DNA from: an uncultured Peptostreptococcaceae bacterium
Lineage (GTDB): Bacteria; Bacillota; Clostridia; Peptostreptococcales; Peptostreptococcaceae
Direction: 5' to 3'
Length of the DNA: 50,021 bases
Assembly: GCA_947072565.1 (NCBI GenBank)
Contig: CAMTIM010000014.1
Location: 1 to 50,021 of the forward strand
Positions 43,729-50,021 of this stretch are shown here, piece after piece (the first letter of the stretch is position 1; every line of letters starts with the position of its first letter). The notes under the pieces were generated by a model, which was given only the letters and a program-made list of their open reading frames with translations, did not search any database and was not told where the DNA came from. A program made the translations under genes and the position numbers.

Positions 43729-44112
43729 CTATTTACCAGTTTTTATCTTTCTATCAGCTTCATGCCACATATCTCTGACATCTTCTATTAAAGGAAGTAC
43801 TTTATCTATTATTTGTACATCCTTCTTTATGTTAGCTCTTATAAGTTCATTTTTTATAAATTCATATACTTCATATAAATCTTGCATATAGCTACCTGCA
43901 TCTTTATCCATAGTTATCATAAGTTCTAAAAATATATCTTGAACTCTAACTAATTCTTTATGTGCTCTTGCTATATTTTTTTCTAATATAGCCAACCTTG
44001 CTATCTTTGTATATTTAACAGCTCCATCTACTAACATTAATAATAATTGCTCTTGCGATGCCATATTTACTGAATTTTGCTTATATGTATTATACGGATT
44101 TGATGTATACAT
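43729..44112 (-). CDS. fliS: Flagellin chaperone FliS
   Basis: A 127-residue four-helix protein: NPYNTYKQNSVNMASQEQLL followed by LMLVDGAVKYTKIARLAI is the FliS signature. It binds the C-terminal helix of flagellin and blocks early polymerisation, and in Bacillus it affects FliW release. One copy is present here. Confidence 0.94.
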   Translation of the reverse strand: MYTSNPYNTYKQNSVNMASQEQLLLMLVDGAVKYTKIARLAILEKNIARAHKELVRVQDIFLELMITMDKDAGSYMQDLYEVYEFIKNELIRANIKKDVQIIDKVLPLIEDVRDMWHEADRKIKTGK

Positions 44113-44130
44113 TTTTTCTCCCTCGCTTGT

Positions 44131-44343
44131 TTACTTAAATAACTTTAAAATATCATCTTTATTTGTTATAGCTTTTGAATTTTCATCTTTAACGTTGTCA
44201 TATACTTCTTTTCTAAGTATAACCTTGTCCTTAGGTGCATCTATTGCTATCTTTACACTCCCATCTTCGATTTTACTTATTTTTATTTCTATGTCGTCTC
44301 CTATTAATATAGATTCACCTTTTTTCCTAGTAATTACTAACAT
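44131..44343 (-). CDS. csrA: Translational regulator CsrA
   Basis: A 70-residue RNA-binding dimer that starts [20 protein letters not shown] and has [20 protein letters not shown], the CsrA core. ATG 44343 is the family start; a GTG three codons earlier is too close to GGGAG. It overlaps the end of fliW by 17 bases, giving coupled production with its antagonist. The fliC leader holds matching sites. Confidence 0.95.
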   Translation of the reverse strand: MLVITRKKGESILIGDDIEIKISKIEDGSVKIAIDAPKDKVILRKEVYDNVKDENSKAITNKDDILKLFK

Positions 44344-44725
44344 GTTCTTCACTCCCTGTTAAAGGTTCTTTTATGTTGTATTTTTCATCTTGTAATATTA
44401 ATTGCTTACCTTTGTTGTTTTTTATGTTTATTATTATAGGAGCTTTTAAATTAATTGTACTTTTTTCTAGTGTTTTTCCTAGTGTTATCAAATTTAAAAT
44501 TAGTACATCTTTAGGATCTTCTATCTCTAATTCATTTATTGTTTCATCTCTTAAATTCACTTCATAGTTTTTATCAACATCAAAAGGAGATATAGCTATA
44601 AATCCTATATTTATATTGTCTTTACAATTTACCATTTTATATTTTGGATTTTCTTCTACATCATTTATTGTAAATATTTTATATTCTTCAAATCCCGGTA
44701 TTCCTTTATCAAATACTATTTCCAT
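44327..44725 (-). CDS. fliW: Flagellar assembly factor FliW
   Basis: A 132-residue FliW with [13 protein letters not shown] near the N-terminus, [13 protein letters not shown] in the middle, [20 protein letters not shown] and a conserved end of the domain [14 protein letters not shown]. In Bacillus it binds CsrA and is sequestered by unexported flagellin, so flagellin synthesis senses export. It sits after flgL and overlaps csrA. Confidence 0.95.
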   Translation of the reverse strand: MEIVFDKGIPGFEEYKIFTINDVEENPKYKMVNCKDNINIGFIAISPFDVDKNYEVNLRDETINELEIEDPKDVLILNLITLGKTLEKSTINLKAPIIINIKNNKGKQLILQDEKYNIKEPLTGSEEHVSNY

Positions 44726-44738
44726 ATTATCCTCCTAA

Positions 44739-45674
44739 TTATCTTAGGTAATCAAGTATTGTTGGTTGTATTAGCTTTGCTCCAACTTGAATAGATGCCT
44801 GATACACCATTTCTGCTGATTTTAGTTCTATAAATTTATTGACATGATCAACATCTTGATCTAACGATAATACACCCTTCATGTTTAATATATTTTCATC
44901 ATTAAGTTCCTTTAATTTTTCAGCTGTTCCTACCCTTACTCCAAGTGCTGTTCTTGTATCTAAGGAATGATTAAATAGTCCATCCACATCCTTTTTTACA
45001 GACCCTAACAATTCTTTTTTACTATTTTCAACATCAGTACCATTAGATATATTATTCATCAGCTTTGATACATTATTTATTTCACTAATATAATCTTTAC
45101 CATCATGTTCAAATATTTCTTTAGCTGAAACATTATAGTCTATGCTTATTCCATCTGATATGTCTGCTTTTAAATCATTAGCATTAGCCTTTGGATTTAA
45201 TTCTAATTTTACTGTTCCATCTGCATTTTCTATTATCTTAACTGGGGGTTCGTCAACACTATTTCCGCCAAACATATATCTCCCACCATGACTAGCATTT
45301 AGTGTTTCTCCCAGTTCTTTGATTTTTTCATTCATTTCAGCATTTATAGCTTTCATTTCTGTTTCTGAGTATGTACCATTCCCAACCTTAAGTATAGATT
45401 CTTTAATATCATTAAGTGCTCTACCTACTTCTTCTAATGATGAATCTGTATTGTTCATCCACCCTACTGTTTCATCTATATTATAATTATATTTTTCAGT
45501 ATATTTTATTTCATTATTTAAATTCATTATTTTAATGGCTTTATGTGGATCATCAGATATTCTATTTATGATTTTACCTGTATCAAGCTGCTTGTTCATA
45601 TTATCCATTCTTTGTAAATTTTGTTGTGTATCATACATATGATTTCTTACCATTGAAGAATTTGTTATTCTCAT
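44739..45674 (-). CDS. flgL: Hook-filament junction protein FlgL
   Basis: A 311-residue flagellin-family junction protein. The N-terminus reads MRITNSSMVRNHMYDTQQNL followed by NKQLDTGKIINRISDDPHKA, and the C-terminus SAEMVYQASIQVGAKLIQPT. It joins FlgK to the filament. It lies 14 bases after flgK. Confidence 0.94.
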   Translation of the reverse strand: MRITNSSMVRNHMYDTQQNLQRMDNMNKQLDTGKIINRISDDPHKAIKIMNLNNEIKYTEKYNYNIDETVGWMNNTDSSLEEVGRALNDIKESILKVGNGTYSETEMKAINAEMNEKIKELGETLNASHGGRYMFGGNSVDEPPVKIIENADGTVKLELNPKANANDLKADISDGISIDYNVSAKEIFEHDGKDYISEINNVSKLMNNISNGTDVENSKKELLGSVKKDVDGLFNHSLDTRTALGVRVGTAEKLKELNDENILNMKGVLSLDQDVDHVNKFIELKSAEMVYQASIQVGAKLIQPTILDYLR

Positions 45675-45688
45675 AATTACCTCCTAAG

Positions 45689-46969
45689 TTATCTTACTAG
45701 TCCATTTATTACTACATCTAATAGAGAGTCTATAGTTGATACAACCTTAGCACTTGCATTATATGCATGTTGAAATTGTATTAAACTAATCATCTCTTCA
45801 TCTAGTGATACTCCTGACACATTAGATCTTGTATTATCTATTTCTTTTAATATTTTACCTTGATTTTTTTCATTTCTTCTTATTTCTTGTGTTTCATTTC
45901 CTAGTTTTTGAATTATATTATTATAAAATTTATCTATTGTTGTATCTTCTCCGCCGATAGTAACTTTTTTATCTTTTAGCTTATACATTTCTTGAGCTAC
46001 GTCTGTTGTTATTTTTAAGTCAGTAGTACCATCTAATATATCATCCTTTAATTTTAAAATAGGATTCCCACTAGCATCATACTCAAACAAATCAATTTTT
46101 AATGTATCATTTACTGACGTTGATATACCTTCAGCTAACTCCTTTATATCTCCTATATACTCTTTGATTTTATCTATCATATCTAAAGAACCTTTTACTT
46201 CTCCAGATATATTTGGTATAGCTTTTAATTCAGCTACTGTAACATCTCCGCCATTTTCTATTTTATCTTTTAGCAAACTTTTTACATCTTCATTTTGTAT
46301 ATTCATTTTAAAACTAAGTTCGTCTAATATTCTATCCTTTTCATCTAATAAATCATTAGGGCTCTTTCCACTACCTTCAACTATTTTAATATGTTTTTCA
46401 AGATCTCTTAATTGATTAAGCATAGAGTTAATAGAAGTTACATCTTCACCCAATTTTTTTTCTGCTTGCTCACCTAGATTTTCTAATTTTTTAACCGCTT
46501 GACTTATATTATTAGCTAAATATTTACTATTTTGAATTACTATATCTTTTGATCCATTATCATTTGGATTTTTTGATAATTCATGCCAACTTGTAAAAAA
46601 ATTATTTATAGATGCTGATATTCCCGTTTCTGATGGTTCATTAAATATTGTTTCCATATTTGTATAATGTTCATATTTAATTCCTATTTCACCATAGTTA
46701 TGAGATTCGCTTCTATATTGAAAATCAGAAAATGTATTTCTTATTCTTATTATATCACTCGCCTCTACACCGGTTCCTAATTGCCCAGCCCCCATACTAC
46801 TGTTATATCCAGGGTAACTATATGCACTTTTTGCACTTTGTTCTACTCTTTGTCTTGAGTACCCAGGTGTATTCATGTTATTTATATTGTGTGAAGTTGT
46901 TTGTATTGATAATTGACTTACAGTCATTCCTGATTTCGCTGAATGTAAACTACCTAATAATCCCGCCAT
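45689..46969 (-). CDS. flgK: Hook-associated protein FlgK
   Basis: A 426-residue junction protein with an N-terminal rod/hook motif (AKSGMTVSQLSIQTTSHNIN, then NMNTPGYSRQRV) and a C-terminal helix ending with ISLIQFQHAYNASAKVVSTI. It is shorter than many FlgK proteins, with a reduced outer domain. It starts behind GGGAGG, 17 bases after flgN. Confidence 0.94.
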   Translation of the reverse strand: MAGLLGSLHSAKSGMTVSQLSIQTTSHNINNMNTPGYSRQRVEQSAKSAYSYPGYNSSMGAGQLGTGVEASDIIRIRNTFSDFQYRSESHNYGEIGIKYEHYTNMETIFNEPSETGISASINNFFTSWHELSKNPNDNGSKDIVIQNSKYLANNISQAVKKLENLGEQAEKKLGEDVTSINSMLNQLRDLEKHIKIVEGSGKSPNDLLDEKDRILDELSFKMNIQNEDVKSLLKDKIENGGDVTVAELKAIPNISGEVKGSLDMIDKIKEYIGDIKELAEGISTSVNDTLKIDLFEYDASGNPILKLKDDILDGTTDLKITTDVAQEMYKLKDKKVTIGGEDTTIDKFYNNIIQKLGNETQEIRRNEKNQGKILKEIDNTRSNVSGVSLDEEMISLIQFQHAYNASAKVVSTIDSLLDVVINGLVR

Positions 46970-46986
46970 ATATTTCCTCCCTATAT

Positions 46987-47400
46987 TTATTTGCCAACTT
47001 GACCATATGCATTATATGTTCCTATACCTTTGCCAGGCTTTATAGTATTTATCATTTTTTTTGTAAAAAACAATCTCTGCTTTATAAGCAGAGCATTTGA
47101 GTCTTTTTGTATCTCTATCATTTTTAAATTATTTTTTATTTCTATATATGCTTGTTTTATATTTTCATCATTACAATTTTCTATAGCTTCTTTTATGCTA
47201 CTTTCACTACCCATTATGCTTCTTCTTTTTATTTCTGTAGTTGCAAGTTCCTTAGCTACACTATCTAATTCTTGTGCTATTTTATCTATTTTCATAATGT
47301 CTTTATTTATAATTAGTTCGTACTGTTCATCTAACAGTTCAAGCAATTTTTTCAATATATTTTTTTCTTGATATATTACTACCTTTAGTTCTGGGCTCAA
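46987..47400 (-). CDS. flgN: FlgN-type export chaperone
   Basis: A 137-residue helical protein of the FlgN family: LLELLDEQYELIINKDIMKI with the following VAKEL pattern, and a Gly/Asn-rich tail. It chaperones FlgK and FlgL. The start is TTG, eight bases after GGGGAG, placed directly behind the flgM stop; no ATG fits. Confidence 0.87.
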   Translation of the reverse strand: MSPELKVVIYQEKNILKKLLELLDEQYELIINKDIMKIDKIAQELDSVAKELATTEIKRRSIMGSESSIKEAIENCNDENIKQAYIEIKNNLKMIEIQKDSNALLIKQRLFFTKKMINTIKPGKGIGTYNAYGQVGK

Positions 47401-47667
47401 TTATTTATCTCCCCTCATACTTTCTATTATTTTTTTTGCTAAAGCTTTTGAATCAACTTTATATGTTCCATTTTCTATTTTAGTTTTTATTTCATTTATC
47501 TTATCTATATTAATATCTTCTTTATTGGTATTTAGTTTATTTAATTGTTTTCCTAATTCTGATATTTCAACTCTATCCACTACTTTATTATTTACAGGTT
47601 TTGCTTGTACTTTATTATTTTTATACATGTTTTCAATTCCTCTAAAGTTAACTGAAGTTATATTCAT
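47401..47667 (-). CDS. flgM: Anti-sigma-28 factor FlgM
   Basis: An 88-residue protein with RVEISELGKQLNKL and the sigma-binding C-terminal part IKTKIENGTYKVDSKALAKK. It holds sigma-28 (6854-7570) inactive until the hook is complete and is then exported. ATG 47667 follows AGGAGG at seven bases; the ATG two codons earlier is too close. Confidence 0.92.
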   Translation of the reverse strand: MNITSVNFRGIENMYKNNKVQAKPVNNKVVDRVEISELGKQLNKLNTNKEDINIDKINEIKTKIENGTYKVDSKALAKKIIESMRGDK

Positions 47668-47718
47668 TGACATACCTCCTTAATATTAAGCTTAGTGTTT
47701 TTTATTATAAATTAGATT

Positions 47719-48042
47719 TTAGTTATCTCCATCTATATTTTTTATTTTAGAAAGTCTTATAGCTAACTTATTATCTAATATTATACTTTCTCCACTTGCT
47801 ATTATTGTTCCATTTATATTTATATCTAAAGCTTCTTCTAAACTTTTATCTAGCGTTATTACATCTCCAATTTTTAAGTTTACTATTGTGTCTATAGTTG
47901 CTTTTGTTTCACCCATAGATACAGTTATATCCATTTGTGAATTCATTATATCTGCCATAGCATCTACATTTTCTTTTTCACCTTCAACTAACTGTTCCAA
48001 TTGTATTTCATATATTTCATCTATACTTTGTGCTAAGTTCAT
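47719..48042 (-). CDS. fliN: Second FliN/FliY-type SpoA protein
   Basis: A 107-residue protein whose residues 35-103 form a SpoA domain (DITVSMGETKATIDTIVNLK; later IIASGESIILDNKLAIRLSK). The first 30 residues are acidic and helical. It is the second SpoA gene in the window, next to flgM rather than fliM. A comparable extra fliN opens the late operon in C. difficile as I recall. It may add to the C-ring or act in signalling. Confidence 0.85.
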   Translation of the reverse strand: MNLAQSIDEIYEIQLEQLVEGEKENVDAMADIMNSQMDITVSMGETKATIDTIVNLKIGDVITLDKSLEEALDININGTIIASGESIILDNKLAIRLSKIKNIDGDN

Positions 48043-48054
48043 TTTGATACCTCC

Positions 48055-48477
48055 CTACATGTATATATCTATTAAAAGTCCATTTATTTCATCTATCTTA
48101 GCTGCAATATCAATATTTTCTTTTTGATTATATATTAATTCTTTTGTTATTTGTTCTAAATTTTCATTAACTGTTTTTACTGTAGTAAAATAATTTCTAT
48201 CCCAAAAACTATCATTTTTGTTTAATGTATAAACATAATCTACTATTGATTTTAAATATCCTTTTATAACCTGTTTATACTTTATAACATCTGTATAGTT
48301 TTGAGTTGCTACTAATTTTTTTCCTGTTTCTCTTATTTCATTTACATATATATCTAACTCTTCTTTTGTTTTTGATTTGTTAGTTTCATTAAAACTATCA
48401 CCAAAATCCAATTTATTTTTTGTATTTTTGGTTTCTATATTTAAACCTGGGCTTAATCCTATATTTTGTACTTTCAT
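48055..48477 (-). CDS. YaaR-family (DUF327) protein
   Basis: A 140-residue helical protein that resembles the YaaR/DUF327 family: after a variable 45-residue N-terminus come helices with TGKKLVATQNYTDVIKYKQV and IKGYLKSIVDYVYT, the pattern of that family. Function is unknown. It is the first gene of the late flagellar operon, followed at 12 bases by the FliN-type gene, and a weak sigma-28-like site lies upstream. Confidence 0.75.
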   Translation of the reverse strand: MKVQNIGLSPGLNIETKNTKNKLDFGDSFNETNKSKTKEELDIYVNEIRETGKKLVATQNYTDVIKYKQVIKGYLKSIVDYVYTLNKNDSFWDRNYFTTVKTVNENLEQITKELIYNQKENIDIAAKIDEINGLLIDIYM

Positions 48478-48526
48478 ATTTAACCTCTATAATATTATCT
48501 TTTTTCTATTTTACTCTTTTATTAAT

Positions 48527-48553
48527 ACTACGGCTATATTTTACACTACTTGA
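48527..48553 (-). promoter_or_regulatory. Possible sigma-28-like promoter of the late operon
   Basis: On the minus strand TCAA (48550-48553), 15 bases, then GCCGTAGT (48527-48534): right spacing and GCCG core, but the rest of the -10 departs from GCCGATAA. It is about 50-75 bases before the YaaR-like gene. Confidence 0.3.
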
Positions 48554-48561
48554 GTTATAAT

Positions 48562-49866
48562 TTATGTATTATCATTTTTTATTATTGTTGATAAATTTTC
48601 TAAGTTCATCGGCTTGTAGCAGTAATAGCCTTGAACTAAATCACAACCCATGTTTTTCAGTACTACATATTCAGATTTTTGTTCTACACCTTCTGCTACA
48701 ACCGATGTATCTGTCGTATGAATCATGCTAATGAGACTTTGTATAAACATTGGATTATTACTTAGGTATTCTACTAATGATTTATCTATTTTTATTTCAT
48801 CTACATTATAGTTCTTTATATAATCAATCGAATTAAATCCTTTTCCAAAATCATCTATAGATACTTTTATACCTGTATCCTTTATCTCTTTTAATATATC
48901 ATGTATTCTATCTATATCTTCCATATTTTCATTTTCTGTTATTTCAAGTTTTAATAGGCTATATTCAAACCCCACTTGTTTCAATATTTTTTCTAATTTT
49001 TCCAAAAATCTTTCATCTTCTAGCTGATAAGGTGATATATTTACGGATAAATCTATTTTTGTATTTAACACTTTGTTTATTTCATTTATATCTTCACAAG
49101 CCCTTTTTATAATCCAATCACCTAGCTTATTTATATATCCACATTTTTCTGTGAATCCAATTAATTTTTCAGGTGTTATATATCCATGTTCTTTATTAAA
49201 CCATCTTATTAATGCTTCTACACCTTTTATTTCTCCAGTTTTAGCATCAACTTTAGGTTGATAGTATAAAGTAATTTCACCATTTTCAATTGCTTTATCA
49301 ATAGCAGCTACATTTATATAAGTTTCATATTTCTCATTATATATCACATACCTATTTATACCTTTTCTAATTGCGTCCGACATAGATATTTCTAATTTAT
49401 CCATACAATCTTCCAAGTTAAAATCATTTTCTTTATATATAATTGAGGCAATATTAACTGATATACTTATATTTTCTTCGTGTTGTTTTATACTCGAAGA
49501 TATCAAAAGTATATCCTTTATTATTTTTTGTATATAATTAATATCAGTATTTTCTGTATATATAGCAAAGTTCATCGGTGATAGTCTGCCTACAATTAAA
49601 TCACTACGCATATTTTTTAATTTCTTAGCTATATGCTTTATTACTTCGTCACCCTGTTTTACACCGTATTGCAAATTCACAAAATTAATTCCCATAATTT
49701 TAATTTGTATTAAAGTTCCATTATTTTTTGTACGTAAAGAATAAAAAAAGTAATTTCTTTTATATACGCCTGTAAACTTATCTCTTTTATTTATTTTAAT
49801 CTTTAAATTTGATATTAGGAATCTATATTTTTCATTTTTATTTTTTAATTTTTCATTGAAATGCAT
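48562..49866 (-). CDS. c-di-GMP phosphodiesterase, degenerate GGDEF plus intact EAL
   Basis: A 434-residue cytoplasmic protein without membrane helices. A GGDEF-fold domain comes first (about 25-175), but the GGDEF signature is replaced by LSPMN (GRLSPMNFAIY), so it should not make c-di-GMP. The EAL domain follows with all catalytic positions: VEALIRW, NISPYQL, LEITEN, DDFGKGF, IKIDKSL, AEGVEQ and QGYYCYKP. It should hydrolyse c-di-GMP and so relieve the riboswitch upstream of flgB. ATG 49866 follows GGGGAG at ten bases; a GTG upstream lies in the site. Confidence 0.92.
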   Translation of the reverse strand: MHFNEKLKNKNEKYRFLISNLKIKINKRDKFTGVYKRNYFFYSLRTKNNGTLIQIKIMGINFVNLQYGVKQGDEVIKHIAKKLKNMRSDLIVGRLSPMNFAIYTENTDINYIQKIIKDILLISSSIKQHEENISISVNIASIIYKENDFNLEDCMDKLEISMSDAIRKGINRYVIYNEKYETYINVAAIDKAIENGEITLYYQPKVDAKTGEIKGVEALIRWFNKEHGYITPEKLIGFTEKCGYINKLGDWIIKRACEDINEINKVLNTKIDLSVNISPYQLEDERFLEKLEKILKQVGFEYSLLKLEITENENMEDIDRIHDILKEIKDTGIKVSIDDFGKGFNSIDYIKNYNVDEIKIDKSLVEYLSNNPMFIQSLISMIHTTDTSVVAEGVEQKSEYVVLKNMGCDLVQGYYCYKPMNLENLSTIIKNDNT

Positions 49867-50021
49867 ATATATATGTCTCCCCACGTTTTTTCTATTCCTT
49901 ATTTCTTATTTTATTCTTCTAATCAATTATTTTTTACGTACACTTATAAGTTTCCTTTAATTTAAATAATTTTATTTTTTAATGAATATATTTTTAATTA
50001 TATATCCATAATCCTACATAT

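Noticed and set aside
1-50021. tRNA, rRNA, insertion sequence, prophage or CRISPR array
   Set aside because: No tRNA- or rRNA-like sequence, transposase, integrase or spaced repeats were seen; no recombinase that could invert the flgB leader is encoded in this window.

Overview
The window is a flagellar regulon from a low-GC, Clostridium-like Firmicute. The gene order (late flagellar genes, flagellin, glycan cluster, then a large flgB operon led by a c-di-GMP riboswitch), the fused FliR-FlhB, the TTG/GTG starts with strong GGAGG sites and the family-level protein features point to Peptostreptococcaceae, in the neighbourhood of Clostridioides difficile. It differs from C. difficile as I know that locus: no flhF, flhG, fliL or flbD is present where those genes usually sit. 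The genus cannot be fixed from the sequence alone.

Almost everything is on the minus strand, so the biological order runs right to left. 49866-48562 encodes a GGDEF/EAL c-di-GMP phosphodiesterase. 48477-41810 is the late flagellar operon: YaaR-like, a FliN-type SpoA protein, flgM, flgN, flgK, flgL, fliW, csrA, fliS, fliD and a FliT-like gene. 41703-40894 is flagellin, with its own sigma-28 promoter, a perfect palindrome in the leader and a near-consensus CsrA site. After a terminator, 40815-25234 is the flagellin glycosylation island: two large glycosyltransferases, a CDP-glucose pathway (rfbF, rfbG, rfbH), a thiamine-diphosphate enzyme, nonulosonate genes (neuB, neuC), an SDR reductase/epimerase, a decayed TylF-type methyltransferase, an FkbM methyltransferase and an SGNH-like protein. 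One further glycosyltransferase (24061-25128) is the only plus-strand gene.

23860-23356 is a ~500-nt leader holding an extended -10 promoter, a c-di-GMP-I riboswitch, its terminator, an inverted-repeat pair about 150 bp apart that could be a phase-variable flagellar switch, and a second terminator of nearly the same sequence just before flgB. 23355-2961 is the early/middle flagellar operon: flgB, flgC, fliE-K, flgD, flgE, motA, motB, fliO, fliP, fliQ, fliR-flhB, flhA, the flagellar sigma factor, two FlgG-type rod proteins, fliM, fliN and an unknown two-helix membrane protein, ending at a strong terminator. A chemoreceptor and a CheY follow.

Together the parts form a layered circuit. c-di-GMP (riboswitch, EAL phosphodiesterase) and possibly DNA inversion gate the hook-basal-body operon, which encodes its own sigma-28. 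FlgM export then releases sigma-28 for flagellin, FliW/CsrA tunes flagellin translation, and the glycan island decorates the filament. The most novel-looking parts are the predicted branched-chain CDP-sugar pathway combined with nonulosonate genes, and the two-terminator leader around a putative invertible element. Opposite-strand ORFs inside these genes were treated as shadows.
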